Of a stretch of DNA of 8,581 nucleotides, positions 1 to 6,317 are shown in pieces. The stretch lies in the NCBI GenBank assembly GCA_030840885.1, contig JAVEDQ010000350.1:1-8581 (forward strand), given 5' to 3'. The first letter of the stretch is position 1; each line of letters opens with the position of its first letter. Position numbers and translations under genes: made by a program. Source of the DNA: Frankiaceae bacterium (GTDB taxonomy: Bacteria > Actinomycetota > Actinomycetes > Frankiales > Frankiaceae). The notes under the pieces were generated by a model that was not told the DNA's origin, made no database searches, and saw nothing but the letters and a program-made list of their open reading frames with translations.

Positions 1-95
1 CCCTCCGTTTCCGATCACCTTCGTCTCAATAAGACGTCGCGATCCCGCGGCGCTGGTCGCGACAGCGGCACGCACTTCCCGCCACGGAGGGCAAT
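1..95 (+). other. Left-edge segment upstream of the operon: structured leader or tail of an upstream gene
   Basis: No start codon in frame with the first glycosyltransferase occurs here. One frame is open from base 1 to a TGA at 97-99, encoding about 32 Arg/Ser-rich residues ending PPRRAI. This could be the tail of an upstream gene, because that TGA overlaps the ATG at 96 as ATGA, the junction style used later in the operon. The alternative is an untranslated leader. In support, bases 36-44 and 55-63 form a 9-bp stem with one G-U pair around a 10-base loop. In addition, bases 1-8 (ccctccgt) are the exact reverse complement of 84-91 (acggaggg), which contains the Shine-Dalgarno sequence. I see no convincing -35/-10 pair. 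The two readings cannot be separated without sequence to the left. Confidence 0.35.
86..91 (+). promoter_or_regulatory. Strong Shine-Dalgarno sequence ahead of the leader mini-ORF
   Basis: GGAGGG lies 4-5 bases before ATG 96 and about 10 bases before ATG 102, which is in the same frame. It is about 37 bases from the glycosyltransferase ATG at 128, too far to serve that start directly. It is therefore best read as the ribosome entry site for the 11-codon ORF, with the glycosyltransferase reached by coupling. The left edge of the window carries an exact 8-base complement (1-8) that could mask it. Confidence 0.55.
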
Positions 96-131
96 ATGAG
101 CATGACCTCGCCTCGCCGAGATCGAGCATGA
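96..131 (+). CDS. Putative 11-residue leader peptide coupled to the first glycosyltransferase
   Basis: ATG at 96 opens a short frame, MSMTSPRRDRA, ending in TGA at 129-131. The stop overlaps the next ATG (128-130) as ATGA, the same arrangement found at three later joints of the operon. A strong GGAGGG sits just before it, whereas the glycosyltransferase start at 128 has only a weak GAG-type match in front. This suggests that ribosomes load at 86-91, translate the mini-ORF and restart at 128. The peptide is basic (three Arg in the last five residues) and resembles no protein I know. It has no run of a single amino acid that would suggest classical attenuation. It may simply be a chance ORF, since 11 codons carry little coding signal. 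Confidence 0.35.
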   Translation: MSMTSPRRDRA

Positions 132-1246
132 GCGGCTACCTGCTGTTCTCGCATGACGGATTCGGCCTCGGGCACGTGCGGCGGAATCTGCTCGTCGCCC
201 GCAGCATCCTGGCGGCGGACCCCTCCGCCGACGTCACGCTGGTGACCGGCGTCGCCACGAGACCACGGTGGCTCGATGACCCCCGGATCCGGGTGGTCCA
301 GGTTCCTCCGTTGCTCAAGAACGTGGGCAGCGGTGACTATCGCTGCGAGTCCATGCCCACCACCGAGGCGATCACCGTGCGGCAGCGTCAGTTCCGCGGC
401 CTCGTCGAGCGTCTCGATCCGCAGGTGATCGTGGTGGACCGGCATCCGTACGGCACAGCCGGCGAACTCCGGGCCGGGCTCGAGTTGGCCCGGGACAACG
501 GAGCCGTCAACGTGCTCGGGCTCCGTGACGTCCTGGATGCGCCTGAGGTGGTCGCCACCGAGATGCGCGGCGCCGGGTGGGCCGGCGTCACCGACGTGTT
601 CGACGAGGTCCTCGTCTACGGCAGCCCGACCTTTGTCGACCACGAGGCCGAATACGGGCTTCCGGTGACGCCGGTGTACTGCGGCTGGGTGGTCGAGAGC
701 GTCGAAAGCACCCGGTCCGAGCCGGGTCTGCTTGCGGTCGCCGCCGGTGGCGGCGGCGACGGCGGCGAGGTTTTCGCGTTGGCTGCCGAACTCGTGCGGC
801 GCGCTCCCCCGTGGCGAGCGGTGGTTGCTGCCGGGTGCTACACCGACGACGCCGCACTGAGCGATACGCGTCGCCTATCGGGGCATCGGATGGCGGTCGA
901 GCACGACCTCGACGGCTGCGTCGACTTGTTCGCCCGCGCAGCTGCGGTGTTGTGCATGGCTGGTTACAACTCGACTGTGGAGGCCCTCGCGGCAGGGCAG
1001 CGACCGATTCTGTTCCCGCGCCGAAGCCCCCGCCGCGAGCAGGCCATCCGCGCCGGTCGCCTGGCCTCGCTGGGGCTGGCGGACGTCGTCGATGCCGGTG
1101 CTCCCGCCTCCGAGGTGCACTGGCTACTCAATCAGTCGCGACGCACTGGGCCGTCCCGACTCAAAGCGGCCGGGATACGGCTGGACGGCGCCGACGTCGC
1201 CGCCCGCCAGCTGCTCCGACTCGCACAGCCGAGGGTGGCCGCATGA
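128..1246 (+). CDS. Glycosyltransferase with GT28/MurG-like C-terminal domain
   Basis: This 372-residue protein is a two-domain GT-B-fold glycosyltransferase, expected to transfer a sugar from a nucleotide-sugar donor to an acceptor at the cytoplasmic face. The N-terminus, SHDGFGLGHVRRN at residues 8-20, is the glycine-rich first loop typical of MurG-like and related enzymes that open with an HxGxGH-type motif. The acceptor-side half ends near residue 190. The second half starts at the strand LLAVAAGGGGDGG (201-213), and residues 278-297 (MAGYNSTVEALAAGQRPILF) form the donor-binding helix and loop characteristic of glycosyltransferase family 28 C-terminal domains. RREQAIRAGRLASLGLADVV (302-321) fits the following segment. 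No signal peptide or membrane helix is visible. The start at 128 is chosen because it directly precedes the conserved first strand. Its stop overlaps the ABC exporter start by four bases. Donor and acceptor are unknown. Confidence 0.85.
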   Translation: MSGYLLFSHDGFGLGHVRRNLLVARSILAADPSADVTLVTGVATRPRWLDDPRIRVVQVPPLLKNVGSGDYRCESMPTTEAITVRQRQFRGLVERLDPQVIVVDRHPYGTAGELRAGLELARDNGAVNVLGLRDVLDAPEVVATEMRGAGWAGVTDVFDEVLVYGSPTFVDHEAEYGLPVTPVYCGWVVESVESTRSEPGLLAVAAGGGGDGGEVFALAAELVRRAPPWRAVVAAGCYTDDAALSDTRRLSGHRMAVEHDLDGCVDLFARAAAVLCMAGYNSTVEALAAGQRPILFPRRSPRREQAIRAGRLASLGLADVVDAGAPASEVHWLLNQSRRTGPSRLKAAGIRLDGADVAARQLLRLAQPRVAA

Positions 1247-3048
1247 TCACCACCTTCATGCGGTTCTCCGTTTTCGTCGGGCCTTACCGGCGGCTGCTCC
1301 TGGCCGGTGGGGTGCTGGCGGCGGTGACCGTCGCCTTCGGTCTGGCCCAGCCGTGGCCGCTCAAATTCGTGGTGGATGAGGTGCTCGCGCCGCGCGGCAG
1401 CCCTCAGGGCTCCGGTGTCCTGCACCGGCTGACGGGTGCCGAGGCGTCACCCCATGTCCTACTGGGCTCCGCGGTCGTCCTCGTGCTGCTCATCGCCGGA
1501 CTCACCGCGCTCAGCGACTACTGGTCCACGTGGCTGATGCAGAGCGCGGGCGAACGGATCGGGAACGATCTGCGCCAGGCCCTGTTCACCCACCTGCAGT
1601 CACTCTCCCTGCGCTACCACGGCACGCAGCGCGTAGGCGACCTGACCACGCGGCTCACTGCGGACGTCGATCGGGTCCAGGACCTGCTCGTCCAGGTGCT
1701 GTCGGTACTCGTGCCCAACGGTCTGCTCGTTGGAGGCATGGCCATCACGATGCTGGTGGTCGACCCCACGTTCGCGCTGGTGGCCTTTCTGGCCTCTCCG
1801 GTGATGATCGTGGCGATCTACCGATCCACCCGTCAGGTCAAGAGGGCCTCGCGGCAAGCCCGCCGCTACGGCGGTGAGATGGCGGCCGCCGCCAGCGAGA
1901 CCCTGTCGTCGATCAAGGTCGTGCAGGCCTTCACACTCGAGGATCACACCCGGAAGCGGTTCGACCGTCTCAACCTGGAAAGCCTCAACGCGACATTGCG
2001 GGCCGCCCGGCTGCAGGCTCGGTTCGGACCCGTCGTGGACGGGACGGCAGCTCTGTCGACCGCCGCCGTCCTCTGGTTCGGAGCAGTCCGGGTACTCGAC
2101 GGCAAAATGACGGTCGGCGTCCTTCTTGTCTTCCTCACCTATCTCACCTCCCTTTACAAGCCGGTCAAGGCGCTGTCGAAGCTGGGGTTCGTGATCGGCC
2201 GGGGTGTCGCCAGCGGCGAACGCATCGCCGCGGTGCTCGAGGAGGAACCCGACGTCAAGGAACTGCCGGACGCACGGCCGGCCGGCCGGGTCCGCGGCGA
2301 CATCGAGTTCGAGAACGTGCACTTCTCCTACGGACGGGAGCCGGTGCTGCGTGGCGTCAACGTGCAGATCCAGGCCGGCGAGACGGTGGCCCTGATCGGA
2401 TCGAGCGGGGCAGGCAAAAGCACGCTCGCCGGGCTCGTTCCTCGGTTCTTCGATGTCACTGACGGCAGTGTGCTCATCGACGGCGTGGACGTCCGCCGGT
2501 ACTCGCTCCGTTCCCTCCGGGACCAGGTTGCGCTGGTGCTGCAGGACACGGCCCTCTTCGAGGGAACGCTGCTGGAGAACATCCTCTGCGGTCGTCTCGA
2601 TGCCGCTGCCCATGAGGTGATGCGTGCCGCTGCCCTCGCGCACGTCGACGAGTTCGCCGATCGGCTGCCCGACGGGTATCAGACCGTGCTGAGCGAGCAC
2701 GGCATGGATCTCTCCGGCGGCCAACGCCAACGCGTCGCCATCGCCCGGGCTCTGCTGAAGGACGCGCCCATCCTCATCCTCGACGAGCCCACCAGCGCGC
2801 TCGACGGTGAATCGGAAGCGGCCGTGATGGACGCCATCGGCAATTTGATCCGGGGCCGGACGACCTTGATCATCGCGCATCGCCTGTCCACCATCGCCGG
2901 CGCGGATCGAGTGATCGCGCTCGGCGACGGCCGCGCGTGCGAGGTCGACGGACCGACTTCCGATGCCCCGGCAACGCTTCGACGGCGACCGACCCCCAGT
3001 CCGCAGCCTCTGAACCACCTGCGGCCCAACACCCGGAGCGTCGTATGA
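1243..3048 (+). CDS. ABC exporter half-transporter (membrane domain fused to ATPase)
   Basis: This 601-residue protein has the type IV/ABCB layout, with an N-terminal membrane domain and a C-terminal nucleotide-binding domain, and should work as a homodimer. Hydrophobic helices lie at about 17-35, 72-90, 153-172, 176-195, 266-283 and 290-306. ATPase motifs are complete: Walker A GSSGAGKS (386-393), Q-loop Gln434, signature LSGGQ (490-494), Walker B ILILDE (510-515), D-loop SALD (518-521) and switch His546. The start at 1243 forms an ATGA overlap with the preceding stop and has GAGGG seven bases ahead. An in-frame opening upstream to 577 is only a shadow across the glycosyltransferase. By analogy with MsbA and PglK, which flip lipid A precursors and lipid-linked oligosaccharide, the context suggests export of a glycosylated product; a peptide or drug cargo cannot be excluded. 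The C-terminus (about 567-601) is unusual, a Pro/Arg-rich tail in place of the usual GTHxELL-type ending. Confidence 0.93.
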   Translation: MITTFMRFSVFVGPYRRLLLAGGVLAAVTVAFGLAQPWPLKFVVDEVLAPRGSPQGSGVLHRLTGAEASPHVLLGSAVVLVLLIAGLTALSDYWSTWLMQSAGERIGNDLRQALFTHLQSLSLRYHGTQRVGDLTTRLTADVDRVQDLLVQVLSVLVPNGLLVGGMAITMLVVDPTFALVAFLASPVMIVAIYRSTRQVKRASRQARRYGGEMAAAASETLSSIKVVQAFTLEDHTRKRFDRLNLESLNATLRAARLQARFGPVVDGTAALSTAAVLWFGAVRVLDGKMTVGVLLVFLTYLTSLYKPVKALSKLGFVIGRGVASGERIAAVLEEEPDVKELPDARPAGRVRGDIEFENVHFSYGREPVLRGVNVQIQAGETVALIGSSGAGKSTLAGLVPRFFDVTDGSVLIDGVDVRRYSLRSLRDQVALVLQDTALFEGTLLENILCGRLDAAAHEVMRAAALAHVDEFADRLPDGYQTVLSEHGMDLSGGQRQRVAIARALLKDAPILILDEPTSALDGESEAAVMDAIGNLIRGRTTLIIAHRLSTIAGADRVIALGDGRACEVDGPTSDAPATLRRRPTPSPQPLNHLRPNTRSVV

Positions 3049-4316
3049 AGCCTGATGTCCTTACAGAGCCTGATGTCCTTACAGAGTCGGCCCATCCGTC
3101 CGTGCACGTCGGATCGGCGTCAGTCGAACCCGTCCTCTACGTGTTGAAGCGCTTCCCGCGGCTGTCCGAGACGTTCGTACTCCACGAGCTTCTGGGTCTG
3201 GAGGCCGCCGGCGAACGCGTGTTGGTCGACGCGTTGCTCCCACCGGAGGACGAGCCGCGTCACCCCGAGCTGACGGCGCTTCGAGCGTCGGTTCGCTATC
3301 TCCCTCGCCATCCTCGTTGGTATCAGCGGGCGGTAGCAGCCGCACATATACGTACAGCCGGCCGATCCCCGTTGGTCTGGCTGCGCCTGGCGGTCCAGGC
3401 TCGTCGCCACGGCCAGTGGCGTCGGTTCGTGCAGGCCGGCATGGTGGCCGACCGCATCCGGACGGACGGCGTGCGGCACGTGCACGCCCACTTCGCCACG
3501 GCTGCGGCCGAGGTGGCCCGCGACGCGGCTGCCCTCGCCCGGGTTCCGATCACCGTGACCGCTCACGCCAAAGATGTCTTCGAGACCGCGAACGCGGCCC
3601 AGCTGCCGAGGCGCTTGCGGGGGGTGAGCGCCGTCGTGACCGTGTCCCGGTTCAACGTCGAGCACCTGCGGAACGTCTTCCCGTCCCTGCCGGTGACGCA
3701 CGTGCCGAACGGCATCCGTCCGGCGCCCGCGAGCACCCCGATCCCCGCCGGTCCCGTGCTCTGCGTGGCCCGCCTCGTCCCGAAGAAGGGCGTCGACGTT
3801 CTCGTCGACGCTGCCGGTCTGCTTCCGGCCGGGGCAGCTCAGATCGAGGTCATCGGTGGTGGGCCCCTCGCCGCGGACCTCGTGCGCCGCGTCGAGACGG
3901 GGCCGGCGCAAGGCCGGGTGCGTTTCCTGGGTCCCCAGTCCTCAGACGAGGTGGACCTCGCCTACCGCCGGTGCTCCATGGTGGTGCTGCCGTGCCGGGT
4001 GGCGGACGACGGGGACCGGGACGGCCTGCCGACGGTGCTGCTCGAGGCGATGGCACACGGCCTGCCGGTGATCTCGACCGACGTGGTCGGCATACCCGAG
4101 GTGGTCAGGCACGGCGAGACCGGACTGATCGTTCCACCGGACGACCCGGAGGCCCTGGCCGCTGCCATCGCGTCGCTCGTCGCGGATCCGGTGTTCGCGC
4201 AGCGGCTGGGCAGCCAAGGCCGCGACCTGGTGCTCCGACGCTTCGACCCCGCGTGCTCCATCGCTGCGCTGCGTGCCGTGTGGTCCAGCGTCGCTCCCGC
4301 GGGCGCCGGTCGATGA
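3045..4316 (+). CDS. GT4-family glycosyltransferase
   Basis: This 423-residue retaining GT-B glycosyltransferase resembles those of colanic acid and other exopolysaccharide clusters. Near the N-terminus FPRLSETF (37-44) is the motif of the WcaL/AmsK-like subgroup. HVHAHF (145-150), TAHAKD (172-177) and SRFN (201-204) line the acceptor-side domain. PNGI (221-224) marks the interdomain hinge, ARLVPKKGVD (242-251) opens the donor domain, and GGGP (271-274) follows. The catalytic EX7E region reads D326-GLPTVLL-E334, with Asp in the first position, followed by AMAHGLPVIST. The start at 3045 overlaps the exporter stop as ATGA and has GGAG (3035-3038) six bases ahead. The first residues contain a perfect PDVLTE duplication (18-bp tandem repeat), and the fold begins only near residue 28, so the first ~27 residues are an extension. 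The protein is soluble or peripheral. The sugar specificity is unknown. Confidence 0.92.
   Translation: MKPDVLTEPDVLTESAHPSVHVGSASVEPVLYVLKRFPRLSETFVLHELLGLEAAGERVLVDALLPPEDEPRHPELTALRASVRYLPRHPRWYQRAVAAAHIRTAGRSPLVWLRLAVQARRHGQWRRFVQAGMVADRIRTDGVRHVHAHFATAAAEVARDAAALARVPITVTAHAKDVFETANAAQLPRRLRGVSAVVTVSRFNVEHLRNVFPSLPVTHVPNGIRPAPASTPIPAGPVLCVARLVPKKGVDVLVDAAGLLPAGAAQIEVIGGGPLAADLVRRVETGPAQGRVRFLGPQSSDEVDLAYRRCSMVVLPCRVADDGDRDGLPTVLLEAMAHGLPVISTDVVGIPEVVRHGETGLIVPPDDPEALAAAIASLVADPVFAQRLGSQGRDLVLRRFDPACSIAALRAVWSSVAPAGAGR
3049..3084 (+). repeat. Perfect 18-bp tandem duplication at the glycosyltransferase N-terminus
   Basis: AGCCTGATGTCCTTACAG occurs at 3049-3066 and again, without a mismatch, at 3067-3084, followed by the first two bases of a third copy. 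Because 18 is a multiple of three the frame is kept, and the duplication adds residues PDVLTE twice directly after Met-Lys. Perfect identity suggests a recent slippage event or one under little drift. The unit is less GC-rich than its surroundings. Confidence 0.95.
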
Positions 4317-5488
4317 GGATCGCCGTCGTCTGCAGCGACACCGGCATTCGGCTTCCTGGAAGCAAAGGTGCCAGCCTGCACCTGGCCGCCGTCAGCAATG
4401 CCCTGGCGGGGCTCGGGCACGAGGTCCTGCTGCTTGGCGTGGCCGGAGAGGGTCCGCCGCCGGCAACGTTCCGGACTCGGCTGCTGCCGCCCCCGGCTCG
4501 GTCGTCCGGTGTCCGAGACGAGTTGCGCAAGCTCGCGTTCCAGCGGCAGCTCCTGCAACAGGGCGGTGACGAGGTGAGGACCTTCGCGCCGGACATCGTC
4601 TACGAGCGCACCTCCCTCTTCGGCGGGATCGGCGCTCGTCTGGCGGCGGACACGGGCGCCCCGCATGTCGTGGAGATCAACGCCCTGCTCGCCGAGGAGG
4701 CAACCCGGTACCGCGGGCTGCGGCTTCAGAGGCTCGCACGCCTTCGTGAGACCCAGACGGTGCGGGAAGCGGACCTGCGCGTGGTGGTGAGCGATGAGTT
4801 GGCCCGCCGCGTTGCCGTGCTCGCTCCCGCGGGCCCTACGGAAGTGGTCGAGAACGGCGTCGACGACTCCTGCTTCGCTTCGCTACCGGGCAAGCAGGAG
4901 GCGCGTCGGATGCTCGGCCTGCCGCCGGACACGCCGACGATCGGTTTCAGCGGCAGTCTTCGTCCCTGGCACGGGCTGCGCAGCGCCCTCGAGGCGCTGA
5001 CGGCCCTGCCCGGCGTGGTGCTCGCGGTGGCTGGAAGCGGGCCGCTCCGCGCCGAGCTCGAGGGGGTGGCCAAGTCGCTGCAGGTGGCCGACCGGATCCG
5101 GTGGCTCGGTCAGCTCGACCATGACCGGGTACCTGTCTTCCTGTCCGCGCTGGACGTCGCGATCGCGCCGTATCCGATGCTGCCCGACTTCAGCTTCAGT
5201 CCTCTGAAGGTGTACGAGTACCTCGCGGCCGGCCTTCCCATCGTCGCCAGTGACGTCGGCACATTGAGTCGGCTGCTCAGCGACCGGGCGAGCTGCCGGC
5301 TCGTACCGCCGAGCGATCCTGCCGCATTGGCCTGGGGCGTTGCCGACCTGTTGGCGAACCTGCCCAGTGCCCGTGCGGCGGCTGTTCCCGCCCGGGCCGA
5401 AGCGCTGCGGGACCACAGCTGGCGCCGCCGGGCCGAGCAACTGACCCAGCTCTTCTCGGAGGCGACCGCGCATGCACTGGCCGGCTGA
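4313..5488 (+). CDS. Glycosyltransferase of GT4 fold (second in operon)
   Basis: This 391-residue GT-B glycosyltransferase starts with MRIAVVCSDTGIRLPGSKGASLHL, the first strand plus the P-x-x-KGxSxHL loop typical of GT4 enzymes. IVYERTSLFGG (95-105) and the HVVEINALLAEEA stretch (118-130) belong to the N-domain. VVSDELARR (158-166) leads to the hinge VENGVD (179-184), and the donor domain follows with GFSGSLRPWHG (211-221) and AGSGP (240-244). The sugar-nucleotide site reads FSPLKVYEYLAAGLPIVASD (295-314). The second Glu of EX7E is present (Glu302), but the first position is not acidic, as in the subgroup with FSPLKxxEYMAAG. The start overlaps the previous stop as ATGA and lacks a clear Shine-Dalgarno match, so translation probably depends on coupling. 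It has no membrane helices. It likely adds a different sugar from the preceding enzyme; donor and linkage cannot be read from sequence. Confidence 0.9.
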   Translation: MRIAVVCSDTGIRLPGSKGASLHLAAVSNALAGLGHEVLLLGVAGEGPPPATFRTRLLPPPARSSGVRDELRKLAFQRQLLQQGGDEVRTFAPDIVYERTSLFGGIGARLAADTGAPHVVEINALLAEEATRYRGLRLQRLARLRETQTVREADLRVVVSDELARRVAVLAPAGPTEVVENGVDDSCFASLPGKQEARRMLGLPPDTPTIGFSGSLRPWHGLRSALEALTALPGVVLAVAGSGPLRAELEGVAKSLQVADRIRWLGQLDHDRVPVFLSALDVAIAPYPMLPDFSFSPLKVYEYLAAGLPIVASDVGTLSRLLSDRASCRLVPPSDPAALAWGVADLLANLPSARAAAVPARAEALRDHSWRRRAEQLTQLFSEATAHALAG

Positions 5489-6317
5489 TTCACCGCTCGT
5501 GGCCGACCCTCCACTGGCGCGGTGGCGAGAATCGGTCGAGCAGCTCGTCCTCGAGGGCGAGGTGGTCGGTCTGCTCCGTTACCTGCCGGGCCGGCGGGTC
5601 GCCTACCGAGTTCGAGTCGGCGGGGCCGATCGGGTGGTCAAGGTCTTCCGCTCCGCCCGAGCGTCCGGCAACGCGCGGCGCGTCGCGGCGATCCGGGCCA
5701 CCCCCGCCGGCGACGTCGTCCCACAGCCGTTGGCCGTGCGCGGTGACGGGCACGTCGCGCTCGCCGAGTACGTGCATGGGAGTCTGCTGACGCAATTGAA
5801 AGGTGCGGAGTTCGTGGCCGGGTGCCGCGCTGCCGGCGAAGCGCTAGGGCGTCTCCACCGCAGCGGCGCGGTCCTCGACCGCACGCGCAACCTCGACGAC
5901 GAGCTGACGCAGCTGCGCGCGTCCCGGACTCCGCGAACCACGGCGACGCTCGACCGCGTCATCGACGGCGCTGTTTGCTCCGACGGTCACCTGGTGCCGT
6001 CGCACCGCGACTGCCATCCGGCTCAGGTCGTGGTGGGAACGCAGGTGTGGTGGATCGATCTGGACGACGCCGCCATGGCGCCTCCCGGGCTCGACGTCGG
6101 CAACTTCCTGGCACATCTCGACCGCGAAGAAGTGCTCGTGCAGCGATCCCCGGCGGAGGCCAGCGCGGCGGGCGCGGCCTTTCTCAGCGGTTATGGCGCC
6201 CGGCCGCCGGATCTGGGGGTGTGGCGACGGTTGACGTCTGCCCGGCTCGCGGTGTTGGCCGAGACACGGCAGGGCCGGCGCGATTGGACGGAGCGGCTGC
6301 TTGAGCGCCTCGCTTGA
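5472..6317 (+). CDS. APH-fold phosphotransferase with variant catalytic loop
   Basis: This 281-residue protein fits the aminoglycoside phosphotransferase/choline kinase fold (small-molecule kinases). VGGADRVVKVFR (49-60) supplies the probable ATP-binding lysine, Lys57, and LAEYVHG (97-103) is the hinge. Residues 178-185, HRDCHPAQ, form the catalytic loop with Asp180 as base. The usual HxDxxxxN asparagine is Gln185. WWIDLDDAAMAPPGLDVGNFLAHL follows, with IDLD (195-198) as the metal-binding DFG-equivalent and DVGNFLAHL as the conserved helix. The N-lobe is short. The ATG at 5472 is preceded by GGAGG (5458-5462), nine bases away, and lies 17 bases inside the preceding gene. It could be a sugar kinase feeding the glycosyltransferases, a kinase modifying the product, or a resistance enzyme. 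Its place inside a glycosylation operon favours a biosynthetic role. From memory, Gln at this position occurs in some APH-like subfamilies, so activity is not ruled out. Confidence 0.82.
   Translation: MHWPADSPLVADPPLARWRESVEQLVLEGEVVGLLRYLPGRRVAYRVRVGGADRVVKVFRSARASGNARRVAAIRATPAGDVVPQPLAVRGDGHVALAEYVHGSLLTQLKGAEFVAGCRAAGEALGRLHRSGAVLDRTRNLDDELTQLRASRTPRTTATLDRVIDGAVCSDGHLVPSHRDCHPAQVVVGTQVWWIDLDDAAMAPPGLDVGNFLAHLDREEVLVQRSPAEASAAGAAFLSGYGARPPDLGVWRRLTSARLAVLAETRQGRRDWTERLLERLA

Noticed and set aside
577..1242. Apparent N-terminal extension of the ABC exporter reading back to 577
   Set aside because: It is the +2 reading of the glycosyltransferase gene, Arg-rich and without motifs. The ATGA start at 1243 has a ribosome site and begins a normal exporter.
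1600..3018. 472-codon open frame on the - strand opposite the ABC exporter
   Set aside because: Its translation is rich in Arg, Gly, His and Asp with no recognisable domain, while the opposite strand has every ABC motif. Long antisense frames are expected in high-GC DNA.
3317..4312. Apparent extension of the third glycosyltransferase back to 3317
   Set aside because: It is an out-of-frame, Arg/Gly/Pro-rich reading of the second glycosyltransferase. The typical GT4 opening begins at Met 4313.
4291..4834. 14-base direct repeat TCGCTCCCGCGGGC at 4291-4304 and 4821-4834
   Set aside because: Short, GC-only and inside two coding regions (Val-Ala-Pro-Ala-Gly type codons in both). Chance is a sufficient explanation.
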